A DNA stretch of 64,000 bases, taken from Bacteroidales bacterium. GTDB taxonomy: Bacteria > Bacteroidota > Bacteroidia > Bacteroidales > UBA932. Below, piece after piece: positions 20,548 to 29,872 of this stretch (positions within the stretch are counted from its first letter, which is position 1; every line of letters starts with the position of its first letter). A program made the translations under genes and the position numbers. Below the pieces are notes generated by a model, which made no database searches, was not told the origin of the DNA, and was given only the letters and a program-made list of their open reading frames with translations. Where the stretch lies: NCBI GenBank assembly GCA_017428245.1, contig JAFRRF010000002.1, positions 124,001 through 188,000 of the forward strand. Direction: 5' to 3'.

Positions 20548-21729
20548 ATGAAAAAACTTATCTACCTGATTCTGGGATTGCTGGCCATCGTCTCCTGCGG
20601 GAAGAAGCCTGCCGGGGCCGACTACGTCGTCCAGGTATCGCTCGGTGGATGGCACAGTCCCGATTATACCGCGGAGCAGATCGTGTCCCGCCTCGACACG
20701 GTGTGCCGGATGGTCCCCGTCGGGAAAGTCATCATCGGCTGGAGTCTCGACAAGGACATCTATCGGGAGGTGGGGGAATACCTTCACGCAAAGGGCATCC
20801 GGATGCTCCTGTGGCTTCCTGTATTCGCCGAGACCGAAGAGGTCTGCGACAACTCGCCGGGCGTGGACCTGTGGGGAGAGATACCTGCGAATTATGATCT
20901 GGCGGCCGGGGAAGGTTTCCGTTTCAACTGCCCGTCAGATCCGCAGAATATCGCCAATGTCGTGGCGCTGTATGACCGTTGTTTCAGCGATTGCGGTTTC
21001 GACGGCGTGTTCCTCGACCGCATCCGCACCCAGTCGTTCGTCAGCGGCGTCGGCGGTGTGCTCAACTGCGGCTGTCCGCTCTGTGAAGCGCGTTTTGCAG
21101 AGGAAGGCGTCGACCTGGCGCAGGTCAGGAAGGAATGGGAGACCCGGGGTGATGCGTTCTTCTCGGTGACGAGCTATACGCCGGAGTCGGGTTTCATTTT
21201 CGAGAATCCGCTTGCCGCCGCGTTTTTCAGGGCCAAGGGCCATATCGTGAGCGAGTCGGTGGCGGCTGTCGCCGACAGTCTCCGCAGCCGCGGCCTTGAG
21301 GTGGGACTGGACCTGTATGCCCCGTTTATGGCTCCGTTCGTCGGCCAGGACTACGCAATCCTCTCGCGCCACGCCGATTTCATCAAACCGATGCTCTATC
21401 GCCAGACTTTCGCTCCGGCCGGAATGGGCTTCGAATATGAGTTGTTGCGCAAGTCGGTTCCCGGCGCGACGGGCTATCCGGATTTTAAGATGGATGTGGC
21501 TTTCCTCGAATCCCAGCTGCAGGCGATGGAATCCTGCCCTTGTGCAAAATATCCCGGCATTGAGATCAATTATGTCGAAAAATTCGCTCCGACTTCACCT
21601 GAATATGTCCGGGAATCCCTCGATGCGGTGATGCGTCACGGATTCAACGGCGCCGTGTTGTCCTGGAATATTATGGAAGCGCCGGAAAAAATGCTATCTT
21701 TACTCGGTCAAAAAACGCAGAAACGATGA
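20548..21729 (+). CDS. Lipoprotein with glycoside hydrolase-like TIM-barrel fold, function unknown
   Basis: The 393-residue protein has the lipobox IVSC. Its layout of alternating strands and helices, with ILGWSLDKD-like and [14 protein letters not shown] segments, FNCPSDPQN, the strand [14 protein letters not shown] and a late strand [12 protein letters not shown], resembles putative glycosidase-like barrels in which the candidate acids lie at strand ends. A Cys pair (CGCPLC) could bind metal or form a disulfide. I cannot assign a substrate. Its stop overlaps the pfkA start (ATGA), so the two genes are co-translated. Confidence 0.7.
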   Translation: MKKLIYLILGLLAIVSCGKKPAGADYVVQVSLGGWHSPDYTAEQIVSRLDTVCRMVPVGKVIIGWSLDKDIYREVGEYLHAKGIRMLLWLPVFAETEEVCDNSPGVDLWGEIPANYDLAAGEGFRFNCPSDPQNIANVVALYDRCFSDCGFDGVFLDRIRTQSFVSGVGGVLNCGCPLCEARFAEEGVDLAQVRKEWETRGDAFFSVTSYTPESGFIFENPLAAAFFRAKGHIVSESVAAVADSLRSRGLEVGLDLYAPFMAPFVGQDYAILSRHADFIKPMLYRQTFAPAGMGFEYELLRKSVPGATGYPDFKMDVAFLESQLQAMESCPCAKYPGIEINYVEKFAPTSPEYVRESLDAVMRHGFNGAVLSWNIMEAPEKMLSLLGQKTQKR

Positions 21730-22706
21730 AAGAAATCCATTCCATCGGCATCCTGACTTCCGGCGGCGATTCGCCGGGAATGAATGCCGCCATCCGCGCG
21801 GTCACGCGTTCCGCCATCTTCGCAGGCTGGAAAGTGTACGGTATCTACCGGGGCTATGAAGGCCTGATTAACGGCGAAATCAAGGAATTTACCAGCGAAT
21901 CGGTCAGCAACGTCATCCAGCGGGGCGGCACGATTCTCAAGACCGCCCGCAGCGAGGAATTCCGGACGCCGGAAGGCCGCACCAAGGCCTTTGAAATGCT
22001 GCACCACCACCATATCGACGCCTTGATCGTGATCGGCGGCAACGGCTCGCTTTCCGGCGCCGAAGATCTCGCCCGCGAACACGACGTGACGGTGATCGGC
22101 CTTCCCGGTACGATCGACAACGATCTCTACGGCACCGATTCAACCATCGGTTACGATACGGCGCTCAACACCATCGTCGACTGCGTCGACAAGATCCGCG
22201 ACACGGCCACCTCGCACGACCGCATCTTTTTCGTGGAAGTGATGGGCCGCGACGCCGGCTTCCTGGCGCAGAACAGCGCCATCGCTTCCGGTGCGGAAGC
22301 GGCCATCATTCCGGAAGACCGCACCGATATCGACCAGCTTGCCCAGTTTATCGGGCGGGGCATCCGCAAGAGCAAGAACAGTTCCATCGTGCTGGTGTCC
22401 GAGAGCAAGAAGGACGGTGGTGCCATGCATTATGCCGATCGCGTCCGCAAGGAGTATCCCGAATATGACGTTCGGGTTACGATCCTGGGCCACCTGCAGC
22501 GCGGCGGCCGGCCGTCGGCTTACGACCGTATCCTCGCCTCGCGCCTCGGCGTGGCGGCCGTGGAGGCGCTCAAGGAAGGCCAGCGCAACATCATGGTCGG
22601 CATCAAAAACGACCAGGTGGTGTACGTGCCCATCGCCAAGGCGGTCAAGATCGACAAGCCGATCGACCGCGAACTGATCAACGTCCTTACTGTCCTGTCG
22701 ATTTGA
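21726..22706 (+). CDS. pfkA: ATP-dependent 6-phosphofructokinase
   Basis: This 326-residue cytoplasmic enzyme phosphorylates fructose 6-phosphate in glycolysis. Visible motifs are [15 protein letters not shown] (phosphate loop), [10 protein letters not shown], the catalytic base in [24 protein letters not shown] and [11 protein letters not shown]. Gly in GGNGS rather than the Asp of PPi-dependent enzymes supports ATP use; Asn in place of the E. coli Asp103 is, as I recall, usual in Bacteroides homologues. It follows the barrel lipoprotein with an ATGA overlap and converges with the channel gene, sharing its last 20 bases. Confidence 0.96.
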   Translation: MKEIHSIGILTSGGDSPGMNAAIRAVTRSAIFAGWKVYGIYRGYEGLINGEIKEFTSESVSNVIQRGGTILKTARSEEFRTPEGRTKAFEMLHHHHIDALIVIGGNGSLSGAEDLAREHDVTVIGLPGTIDNDLYGTDSTIGYDTALNTIVDCVDKIRDTATSHDRIFFVEVMGRDAGFLAQNSAIASGAEAAIIPEDRTDIDQLAQFIGRGIRKSKNSSIVLVSESKKDGGAMHYADRVRKEYPEYDVRVTILGHLQRGGRPSAYDRILASRLGVAAVEALKEGQRNIMVGIKNDQVVYVPIAKAVKIDKPIDRELINVLTVLSI

Positions 22707-25335
22707 TCCAGATGTCCCGCTGCGGGAACGGGATTTCGATGCCGTTCTCGTTGAGGGTGTTGTAGATGAGTTCCTGGGCGCGCGCGATGTAGCCGTAGCG
22801 CTCTTCCACGAGTACGTACTGTTTCAGGGCGATGTCGATGCTGCTGTCGCCGAAATTGTCGAGCGTCACGGAGACGCCGCGTTTCGGATCGACGATGTTG
22901 CGGCCGTATTTGTCTTTTGTCATCAGTTTCTGGGATGCTTCCAGCAACAGGGTGCGCACCTTCTCGACATCGGTGCCGTATTTGACGCCGCAAGTCACTT
23001 TGATATACTCGTAGGCGCTGCCTCGGGTGAGATTCTTGAAGTTCTTGTTGAACAGGGTGGTGTTGGTGAAGGCGATCAGGGTGTCTTCGACCGTCTGGAT
23101 CTGGGTGGTCTGGTAGCTGATCGAAGTCACTTTGCCGCGGATACCGTCGCATTCGATGTAGTCGCCCACGCGCAGGCGGCCGCTCATCAGCTGGATGCCG
23201 TAGATGAAGTTGTTGAGGATGTCCTTCATCGCCAGACCGAGACCGGTGGCCAGGCCGGCTGCTACAAGCGACAGGGCGCCCATCGGAATTTTGAGCAGAA
23301 TGATGGCAATGATGATGTAGGTGCCCCACACCAGGATGCCGATCACATTGTCGGCCAGCGTAAAGTTGATTTCGTTGGCGTGGATGAACGTTTTCTTCTC
23401 CTTCCGGGCGTACCGGTCGAAGCGCAGGCGACGGTAGAAGGCCTTGAACAGGTAGGCGAAGTAGCGGAACAGGAAAAAGAGCGCACTGACCAGCACGAGT
23501 TTATAAAGCGACAGGTGCAGGATGGCGTTGCCGTCTTTGTCGCTTAGGTTGAAGAAGGGCCGGTAGAAGATGTCACTGCAGATCTCTCCCAGATCGAAGA
23601 CATTGGCGGCCAGGCGGATGCAGAGCGGAATCGACAGCACGCCCGCAATGGGAAGGACGGCCTGCCTGATGAAGTCGTAAAGCCAGGTCACGGCGATGTA
23701 GGCGTCTTTCCGGTCGGGTTCGTAGATGGTGTGGTCCTGTTTGTATTCCAATTTGCGCTTGATCAGATACTTCTTCTCGTGTTTCTCCACCAGGACGTAC
23801 AGGGCCGTGATGGTTTCGATGGCCGTGAGCTGGAAGAGCCACCAGATGAAGATCTGGATGCCCAGCAGGACATATCCCAACCAGGCCATGATGGTGGTGA
23901 CGAACATCACGGCGAAGGTGATCCAGGCATAGATCATGTCGCCGCGGGCTTCCCGGTTGTGGCTCACTTTCTTGCAGAGGCAGTACTGCCAGATGGTAAA
24001 GCCCAGCATCAAAGGCGGGAAGATGAGGTTGACCAGCCGGTTCGGAATGAAAATGATGCGGAAGGTGATCACGATCAGGCCCAGCAGGGCGATGGGCAAG
24101 TAGATCTTCGACACTTCCCGGATGTGCTGGGAAGGGATGCGCACCAGCAGGGAGACCAGGATGGCGGCCAGCAGCCAGGCATAGACGAGCAGCAGGCCGG
24201 AAGCCACCTGGAAGAAATTCTGCTTGACGAACAGCGTGGCGATCATCACTGACACGGCGAAAATCACCACACCGCTCAGGAGCGTGGCCATCGGGCTCCG
24301 CTGCTTGAAGGATTCCGTCTGGAAGCGGGGAATCCGCTTCTTCAGCAGATGGACCACGATGTTGCTCAGAAGGGTGGCCAGACCGATGTAGAAAAGGACG
24401 AACAGAATGAAGCCCGTGACCATCGGGCCGCGCCATTCGCTCTTACGCAGGATTTCGGCGTCCGCATTGTGCCGGCCGATGCCGTATTTCCGGCTGGCGT
24501 CCTGGAACGCCATCGTGCAGTAGCGGGGGAAAGAGCGCAGCACTTTGAAGTAATTGTCCTGCCCGTCGATGAAGATACGCCGCTGGATGAGACGATACCG
24601 GTCGCGGGCGTAATTGTAGCTTTCCGTCAGCCGGCTGCTCATGGCGTCGTAATGGTCGCTGTCCATCACGATCTTGTCGCGGGCGGTGGTATACAGATCC
24701 AGCAGGCTCAAGGCATAGAATAGGCAGGAATCGCGGTCGATCTGCCCCTGCTCGTCGAGGTAGAAAGGTTCTTCGTGACCGCCTTCCTCCTCTGCGTGCT
24801 CGTGTTCGTGTTCCTCGGTTCCCACGATGTCGAAACCGTCATCGTGGTGGTGGTGGCTTTCGCGGACAAGGATCGTATCCATCACGGCGGAAAGGGAGTC
24901 GGGTACCGCGTCGATCTTGTCGAGGATCGGCGGCAGGCGCCGCAGGGCCTCGGCCAGATGCTCGTAGCGCTCGATTTCGTGGTTCATCCGGCTGACGATT
25001 TCATCGAAGGGCAGCCTCTGCTTGTGGAAATCCTCATACTGCTTGGTCACCTCGTTGAGCGCGTAGGTCATATCGAAGGTGTAGTCCTGATTCTGGGAAT
25101 AAAGAATCAGGGCGAGTTCGTTGCACCGTTTCGTCATTTCCACCAGCTGCTGGTGCTGAGCATCGTTGTTCATGGCCAGACGGGCCTGCAGATGCGCCAT
25201 CTTGGCGTGCTCCTGGTGGAGTTCGGAGCGAAGGATGGTGAGCGTCTTGGCGAAATCCCGTTCGTTGAAAACGGCATAGGCGGGAATGGCGACCAGCAGG
25301 GAAAGGGCAAGGATGGAGAAGACTCTCTTTTTCAT
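22687..25335 (-). CDS. Large MscS-family mechanosensitive channel with periplasmic domain
   Basis: The 882-residue protein starts at 25335, where a signal peptide begins ([21 protein letters not shown]). Residues of about 22-330 form a helical periplasmic domain that includes a His/Glu-rich stretch (about 158-190: [24 protein letters not shown]). Roughly ten membrane helices follow. The MscS module lies in the last 230 residues: [49 protein letters not shown] and the end [10 protein letters not shown]. The layout resembles MscK/MscM-type channels. It converges with and overlaps the pfkA end by 20 bases. Confidence 0.92.
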   Translation of the reverse strand: MKKRVFSILALSLLVAIPAYAVFNERDFAKTLTILRSELHQEHAKMAHLQARLAMNNDAQHQQLVEMTKRCNELALILYSQNQDYTFDMTYALNEVTKQYEDFHKQRLPFDEIVSRMNHEIERYEHLAEALRRLPPILDKIDAVPDSLSAVMDTILVRESHHHHDDGFDIVGTEEHEHEHAEEEGGHEEPFYLDEQGQIDRDSCLFYALSLLDLYTTARDKIVMDSDHYDAMSSRLTESYNYARDRYRLIQRRIFIDGQDNYFKVLRSFPRYCTMAFQDASRKYGIGRHNADAEILRKSEWRGPMVTGFILFVLFYIGLATLLSNIVVHLLKKRIPRFQTESFKQRSPMATLLSGVVIFAVSVMIATLFVKQNFFQVASGLLLVYAWLLAAILVSLLVRIPSQHIREVSKIYLPIALLGLIVITFRIIFIPNRLVNLIFPPLMLGFTIWQYCLCKKVSHNREARGDMIYAWITFAVMFVTTIMAWLGYVLLGIQIFIWWLFQLTAIETITALYVLVEKHEKKYLIKRKLEYKQDHTIYEPDRKDAYIAVTWLYDFIRQAVLPIAGVLSIPLCIRLAANVFDLGEICSDIFYRPFFNLSDKDGNAILHLSLYKLVLVSALFFLFRYFAYLFKAFYRRLRFDRYARKEKKTFIHANEINFTLADNVIGILVWGTYIIIAIILLKIPMGALSLVAAGLATGLGLAMKDILNNFIYGIQLMSGRLRVGDYIECDGIRGKVTSISYQTTQIQTVEDTLIAFTNTTLFNKNFKNLTRGSAYEYIKVTCGVKYGTDVEKVRTLLLEASQKLMTKDKYGRNIVDPKRGVSVTLDNFGDSSIDIALKQYVLVEERYGYIARAQELIYNTLNENGIEIPFPQRDIWIKSTGQ

Positions 25336-25357
25336 TCTGAAACGGTTTTGCAGAATA

Positions 25358-25365
25358 CAAAGATA
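25358..25365 (-). promoter_or_regulatory. Candidate -7 box for the large channel gene
   Basis: The minus strand reads TATCTTTG, 22 bases before the ATG at 25335. No TTTG is visible at the expected -33 spacing. Confidence 0.5.
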
Positions 25366-25411
25366 CAAAATCGGCGGATTTTTTTTAACTTGCCCGGCAA
25401 AACAGAACCGT

Positions 25412-25960
25412 ATGCGCCGCATTGTCCTCTTCTTCGTCTGCACCTTGTCTCTCCTGTGTGTAACCCTTTCCTGCGACAGGCCACGGCCGATCGATCCGGC
25501 TTCCCTGCGCGGAGTGCCGCTGGAGACTTTGCAGCAGATGCGGGAGGATATCCTGGCCCGTCATCCGGACGGCCGGCTCTCGTCGGTCGAAACGGCCAAC
25601 GTGGAACTGCTCCGCGAGCAGGAAAGGCGGCTTGAAAACGCCTGGGTCTTCGGAGAATGGCGCGAGCGCCACGGTGCGCGGCTGATTTTCCGCGACGACG
25701 GCACGGTGAGCGTCGGTGCACGTGAAGGAGAATACGACGAACTGGGCGTCTACAAGTTCATCTCTCCGGTACAGCCCGCCTATGAATCGACATGGAGCAT
25801 AGGTTACGATCAGGGCGGCAATCCTGTCGTCCGGATCGCCCGGCGTTCCGGCGGCGACCTTATCTATCCTTTCGGTGAAAGTCGGAATCGGGTTTACGAA
25901 CAGTGCGGCGACCTGCAGACGGCCGTCGAAACAGGCTGTTATTTCACGAAATCGATGTAG
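25412..25960 (+). CDS. Hypothetical lipoprotein
   Basis: The 182-residue protein has a lipoprotein signal (MRRIVLFFVCTLSLLCVTLSC) and no family I recognise. The ATG at 25412 is chosen because the signal begins there; an upstream in-frame ATG at 25286 lies in the divergent channel gene. A helical stretch with Arg/Glu (EQERRLENAWVFGEWRERHG) is followed by short beta-like segments (LIFRDDGTVSVG, STWSIGYDQGGNPVVRIARR), which resemble a small beta-barrel with Trp-Gly turns. The acetyltransferase gene follows six bases later. Confidence 0.65.
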   Translation: MRRIVLFFVCTLSLLCVTLSCDRPRPIDPASLRGVPLETLQQMREDILARHPDGRLSSVETANVELLREQERRLENAWVFGEWRERHGARLIFRDDGTVSVGAREGEYDELGVYKFISPVQPAYESTWSIGYDQGGNPVVRIARRSGGDLIYPFGESRNRVYEQCGDLQTAVETGCYFTKSM

Positions 25961-25966
25961 CCCGCC

Positions 25967-26503
25967 ATGTTGTCTCCCGAACAGTCCGCGCTGTCGGTGC
26001 GGCGCGCCTCCGACAATGACATACCGCTGATCCGCTCTTTGGCGGACGAAGCTTTCCGTGATACGTACCGGGAAATCCTTTCTCCCGACCAGTTGGAGTA
26101 TATGATGGACTGGATGTACTCCGAACAAAGCCTCCGTCGGCAGATGGGGCAGGATGGACACGTCTATTTCATTGCGGAGTTTTTCGAGAAGCCGTGCGGC
26201 TATGTCTCCGTGCAGCCGCTAGGGCTGCAGGAAGACGGCGCGTTCCTTTTCGAGCTCCAGAAAATCTATCTGCTGCCCGCCTTCCAGGGGATGGGAATCG
26301 GCAGGAAACTATATGCACACGTAGCAAGTTTCGTACGACGTGCCGCCAACGGCTGGCCCTGCCGTATCGAACTGCACGTCAACCGCAACAACAAGGCCGT
26401 GGACTTTTACAAGCATCTCGGGATGGAGATTCTCCGCACTGGCGATTTCCCCATCGGCCACGGCTACTATATGAACGACTATATTATGGGCGTTTCTCTT
26501 TGA
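25967..26503 (+). CDS. GNAT-family N-acetyltransferase
   Basis: The 178-residue protein transfers an acetyl group from acetyl-CoA to an unknown amine. The GNAT fold is seen in VRRASDNDIPLIRSLADEAF (first strand and helix), the central strand FELQKIYLLPAFQGMGIGRKL with the Q-G-M-G-I-G pyrophosphate loop, and VNRNNKAVDFYKHLGMEI near the end. It lies six bases after the lipoprotein gene and converges with the kinase-like gene, overlapping its 3' end by 20 bases. Confidence 0.9.
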   Translation: MLSPEQSALSVRRASDNDIPLIRSLADEAFRDTYREILSPDQLEYMMDWMYSEQSLRRQMGQDGHVYFIAEFFEKPCGYVSVQPLGLQEDGAFLFELQKIYLLPAFQGMGIGRKLYAHVASFVRRAANGWPCRIELHVNRNNKAVDFYKHLGMEILRTGDFPIGHGYYMNDYIMGVSL

Positions 26504-27140
26504 TGTAGGCCAGGATCACCTCCACGGCCTCGTCTTCGGTCATCCCGCCGACATTCATCGTCAGGCTGTAGTTCCTGGCGTCGTAGCGGCTTACGCCGGC
26601 GTAGCGCTCGATATAATTCTCGCGGGCCTTGTCCACCTTCTCCAGTACTTCTTCCGCCATCTCTTCCGTGATATTCTGCTTGCTCATCGTGCGGGCGATG
26701 CGGTCTTTCTTCGGGGCGGTGATGAAGATGTCGATCTTGTTGGGGCAATCCTTCAGGACGAAGAAGCCGGAACGGCCGGCGATGACGCACGACTCTTCCT
26801 CGGCCAGGGCACGCAGGATCTGGGTCTCGGCCTTGAAGATGTCGTCGGTCGTGACCGACGGGTTGAATTCCTTGCCGTAAACATTGCTCGTTCCAACGAA
26901 TCCCGCCGGGGCCGGCGCCGGAGCCAGCAGGTGGATGAAATCGGAGAGCCAGTGTTTCTTCTCCGCCTTGAGACGCTCGATGCTGGCGGGGGTCAGGTCG
27001 AATTTCTCGGAGAGTGCACGGATGAGTTCCTTGTCGAAGAAACGGACGCCCAGGCGTTCGGCGAGTTTCTTTCCGATGGTGTGTCCGCCGGAACCGAGTT
27101 CGCGGCTGATGGTGATGACGAATTGTTCGTTGGTATTCAT
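26484..27140 (-). CDS. Cytidylate kinase-like family protein
   Basis: The 218-residue protein has the cytidylate kinase-like layout: the P-loop variant SRELGSGGHTIGKKLAERLG, then FFDKELI, a nucleotide-monophosphate-binding region and IAGRSGFFVLKD, with DRIARTMS as the lid Arg segment. This family differs from Cmk itself and its substrate is not established here. It lies 16 bases after the radical SAM gene on the same strand, so the two are likely co-transcribed. Confidence 0.85.
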   Translation of the reverse strand: MNTNEQFVITISRELGSGGHTIGKKLAERLGVRFFDKELIRALSEKFDLTPASIERLKAEKKHWLSDFIHLLAPAPAPAGFVGTSNVYGKEFNPSVTTDDIFKAETQILRALAEEESCVIAGRSGFFVLKDCPNKIDIFITAPKKDRIARTMSKQNITEEMAEEVLEKVDKARENYIERYAGVSRYDARNYSLTMNVGGMTEDEAVEVILAYIKEKRP

Positions 27141-27156
27141 GGTGTGGGTCGTTTGA

Positions 27157-27927
27157 TTATTCTTTTCCTTTGATGTCGATGGAGAATCCTTCGTCGATGA
27201 GAGGCTGGACCAGTGTCCGCATCTTTTCCACGGAGAAGGCTTCGAGGCCCGGTTCCGGCGTGGGACGGTCGAGGGTGTAGACCATCACCTGTCGGGGCTT
27301 GAGCCGGCGTACGATGTCCATCCAGCCGTTGAGCACTTCCGGCGAGGCAGAATCGAAGTCCTTGGATTTGAGGAACATGGTTTGAAGCACGAAATTTCCC
27401 TCAAAGCGTTCCAGTGCCTCTATGACGCGAGCGAGCGAGTAGCCGGGTGCCGGCTGGTTGATCCGCGCCACGAGCCCGTCGGTGGGGGCGTCGATCTTGA
27501 GGATCGGGTTGTCCACCTTGCGGAGGGCTTCAAAAATCTCGGGAATGTGGACACGCGTGGCGTTGGACAGGACCGAGACCTTGGCTCCCGGGCAATAGGC
27601 GTCGCGCAGGAAGAGCGTGTCGTCGATGATGCGCGGGAATTCCGGGTTGAGGGTAGGCTCGCCGTCGCCCGAGAAGGTGATCGAATCGATGGCCTTTCCT
27701 TCCAGCATCAGCTCCATCAGTTTGTTTTCCAGGTCGGCGCGGACCTTGGCGGCTGTGGGCAGCACGGTATCGCCCCGTCCGTCCCGGTTCCAGCCGCATT
27801 CGCAATAGATGCAGTCGAAGTTGCACAGCTTGCCCCGCGTCGGGAGCAGGTTGATGCCGAGCGAGCGGCCGAGGCGGCGGCTGTGGATCGGTCCGAAGAC
27901 GGTTTCTTCTCTCATCATGACTTGCAA
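27157..27927 (-). CDS. Radical SAM protein
   Basis: This 256-residue enzyme carries the 4Fe-4S motif CNFDCIYC (CX3CX2C) near residue 36, the SAM-binding GDGEPTLN segment and the typical VSLSN-like strand (KVSVLSNATR). It resembles the short radical SAM proteins of the MoaA/NifB-like, wybutosine-type group, with no extra C-terminal iron-sulfur domain. The substrate is unknown. A second start at 27915 (MREET) is possible. It diverges from the thioesterase gene, whose -33 box lies three bases from its start. Confidence 0.88.
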   Translation of the reverse strand: MQVMMREETVFGPIHSRRLGRSLGINLLPTRGKLCNFDCIYCECGWNRDGRGDTVLPTAAKVRADLENKLMELMLEGKAIDSITFSGDGEPTLNPEFPRIIDDTLFLRDAYCPGAKVSVLSNATRVHIPEIFEALRKVDNPILKIDAPTDGLVARINQPAPGYSLARVIEALERFEGNFVLQTMFLKSKDFDSASPEVLNGWMDIVRRLKPRQVMVYTLDRPTPEPGLEAFSVEKMRTLVQPLIDEGFSIDIKGKE

Positions 27928-27929
27928 AA

Positions 27930-27960
27930 TTTGGATAAAGTTAGCGAATATTTATCTTTG
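27930..27960 (+). promoter_or_regulatory. Bacteroidetes-type promoter (TTTG, 19 bases, TATCTTTG)
   Basis: TTTG at 27930-27933 is followed by 19 bases and then TATCTTTG at 27953-27960. This is the complete Bacteroidetes primary sigma consensus with correct spacing. The thioesterase ATG follows 21 bases later, after a GAAGGAG stretch. It is the best-formed promoter in the window. Confidence 0.8.
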
Positions 27961-27981
27961 CATCGCAAAAAAGAAGGAGAA

Positions 27982-28374
27982 ATGTTCATTTATAACCACA
28001 AGGTCCACTACTACGAAACCGACCGGATGGGTGTGACGCACCATTCTAATTATATCCGTTTCATGGAGGAGGCGCGTGTCGCCTATCTGGACTCCCTCGG
28101 TGCCAGTTATGCGCAGGCCGAGGCGGACGGAATCATCTCCCCGGTCATCGAGGTGTCCGGCCGTTACTGGCATACCACGACGTTCGACGATATGCTGGAC
28201 ATCGAGGTTTATATCAAGTCGATGACCACGTTCAAGCTGAAGATCGGCTATACGATCCGCTGCCGCGGGGAACTGGTGTTCGAAGGCTGGTCGCTGCACT
28301 GCTTCCTCGACAAGGACAACCGGCCGGTCAAGGTCGACGAGAAGTATCCCCAGTTCAAGGCGCAGCTGGCATGA
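27982..28374 (+). CDS. Acyl-CoA thioesterase, hotdog fold (YbgC/4-hydroxybenzoyl-CoA thioesterase family)
   Basis: The 130-residue protein begins at the ATG at 27982, just after a complete promoter; the longer frame upstream belongs to the opposite strand's radical SAM gene. The hotdog fold shows HKVHYYETDRMGVTHHSNYIRFMEEAR, in which the Asp of ETDRMG and the following His-Ser-Asn-Tyr are the catalytic region of YbgC-type enzymes. Such proteins cleave short or acyl-carrier thioesters. It overlaps the protease gene by ATGA. Confidence 0.9.
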   Translation: MFIYNHKVHYYETDRMGVTHHSNYIRFMEEARVAYLDSLGASYAQAEADGIISPVIEVSGRYWHTTTFDDMLDIEVYIKSMTTFKLKIGYTIRCRGELVFEGWSLHCFLDKDNRPVKVDEKYPQFKAQLA

Positions 28375-29645
28375 GTTCCCAGGCGCTTTTCTGGCTGGTC
28401 ATCGCTTTCTCGGTGGCCGAATATGTCTGGTCCGCCTGCCTGACGCTGCTCAACATCAAGGCTTCACGGCAGCCCGTTCCCGAGTTGCTCGCCGACCTGT
28501 ACGATCCGGCGCAGTACCGTCGGCAGCAGGACTATGCGATGACCAACCGCAAGTTCTCGCTGTTCTCCGGATTGGTGAGCTTGCTGGTGACGCTGGGCAT
28601 TTTCGCCTTCGGCGGTTTCGCGGCTTTTGACGCGGCGGCCCGTTCGGTGAGTTCTTCGCCCGTCGTCCAGGCACTTGTGTTCTGGGGCATTTTCTACCTG
28701 ATTTCCTGGGTGATCTCGATTCCGTTCGATCTCTATCGCACGTTCGTCATCGAACAGCGTTTCGGGTTCAACCGGACCACGCCCAAGCTTTTCGTGACGG
28801 ACGCCCTGAAGGGCCTGCTGATGAATGTTCTGATCCTGGGCGCGGTCCTGGCGGTCTGTGTCTGGATCTATACGCTTTCGCCCCGTTGGTTCTGGTTGTT
28901 CGCCTGGGTTGCGGTGACGCTTTTCTCGCTGTTCATGCAGTACTTCTACTCGCAGCTGATCGTGCCGCTCTTCAACAAGCAGACGCCGCTGCCGGAAGGG
29001 GAACTGCGTACGGCCATCGAGGCTTTCGCAGCCCGTGTGGGGTTCGGTCTCGACAACATCTACGTGATAGATTCGTCAAAGCGCAGCAGCAAGTCGAATG
29101 CCTATTTCACGGGCTTCGGCCGCCGCAAACGGGTGGTGCTCTATGACACGCTGATGGAGCAACTTTCCACGGAGGAGATCGTCGGGGTGCTCGCCCACGA
29201 GATCGGCCACTACAAGCACCGTCATATCATCCTTTCCTCGCTCGAAGGGTTTGCGACGAACCTGCTGATGTTCTGGTTGTTCAGTCTGTTCATCGGAAGC
29301 GATGCGCTGGCTGCCGCCGCCGGTTGCGACCAGGCTTCGTTCCACGTGAACCTGGCGGTATTCTCGCTCATCTACACGCCGCTCAGCATCGTGCTCGACA
29401 TCGTCACGAACATCATCTCCCGCCGTCACGAGCGCCAGGCCGACACCTTCGCCGCGGAACACGGCTGCGGCCCGGCCGAAGCCTCCGCCCTCAAGAAAAT
29501 GAGCGCCAAAAGCCTGGCCAACCTCACTCCGCATCCGCTCGTGGTTTTCACCGAGTATTCGCACCCGACGCTGAATGAAAGGGTGGGGGCGCTGGTGGGT
29601 TTGCGGCGTTGTGCTGTCGGCGACGCAGATGAGAGTGCCGCTTGA
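28371..29645 (+). CDS. M48-family (Ste24-type) membrane zinc protease
   Basis: The 424-residue protein has about six or seven membrane helices and the zinc motif HEIGHYKHRH near residue 280, followed by a distal RRHERQADTFAAE segment that supplies the third zinc ligand (Glu). This matches CAAX prenyl protease/Ste24 homologues, which in bacteria act in membrane protein quality control. It overlaps the thioesterase gene (ATGA). The last codons (GDADESAA) coincide with a motif that recurs just downstream at 29691. Confidence 0.93.
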   Translation: MSSQALFWLVIAFSVAEYVWSACLTLLNIKASRQPVPELLADLYDPAQYRRQQDYAMTNRKFSLFSGLVSLLVTLGIFAFGGFAAFDAAARSVSSSPVVQALVFWGIFYLISWVISIPFDLYRTFVIEQRFGFNRTTPKLFVTDALKGLLMNVLILGAVLAVCVWIYTLSPRWFWLFAWVAVTLFSLFMQYFYSQLIVPLFNKQTPLPEGELRTAIEAFAARVGFGLDNIYVIDSSKRSSKSNAYFTGFGRRKRVVLYDTLMEQLSTEEIVGVLAHEIGHYKHRHIILSSLEGFATNLLMFWLFSLFIGSDALAAAAGCDQASFHVNLAVFSLIYTPLSIVLDIVTNIISRRHERQADTFAAEHGCGPAEASALKKMSAKSLANLTPHPLVVFTEYSHPTLNERVGALVGLRRCAVGDADESAA

Positions 29646-29690
29646 TGCCCGTCGACTGCAGTTTTCGCCCGAAATCAGCTGAAAACCGTC

Positions 29691-29728
29691 AGCGACGCGG
29701 ATGAGATAGATGAATCGTCTGCGTCGCT
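29691..29728. repeat. Inverted repeat with a motif shared by the upstream gene end
   Basis: The arms 29691-29704 and 29715-29728 pair over 14 bases with two G-T pairs, around a 10-base loop. The left arm AGCGACGCGGATGA nearly repeats GGCGACGCAGATGA at about 29619-29632, inside the protease gene's last codons. A T-rich tail is absent. Confidence 0.55.
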
Positions 29729-29776
29729 ACCGGAGAATGAGATTAATCTTAACTCCGCAACTGCAGAAAGCGTTGA

Positions 29777-29864
29777 TTGTTGCGGGGAAGCCCCTCCACA
29801 TCCGCTACGGCAAAACGCACCAGCCCTCCCGCAAAAACTCCGTGGAGGGGCTTCCCCGCAACAA
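29777..29864. repeat. Long palindromic element, copy 1
   Basis: A perfect 23-base inverted repeat (29777-29799 and 29842-29864) encloses a 42-base spacer. The arms end inward in AAGCCCCTCCAC and GTGGAGGGGCTT. The spacer starts ATCCGCTACGGC and ends CGCAAAAACTCC. A second copy with the same spacer length lies at 44909-44998. It sits between the convergent ends of the protease and TonB receptor genes and has no run of T after the arms, so a simple terminator is unlikely. Confidence 0.9.
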
Positions 29865-29872
29865 AAGAGGGA

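Noticed and set aside
27382-27981. N-terminal extension or fusion on the thioesterase (frame open from 27382)
   Set aside because: This stretch lies opposite the radical SAM gene, has no recognisable domain, and a complete promoter with TSS-compatible spacing lies just before the ATG at 27982.
29777-29864. Long palindrome as an ordinary rho-independent terminator
   Set aside because: The arms are separated by 42 bases and no T-run follows on either strand. The second copy with a conserved spacer suggests a repeat element instead.
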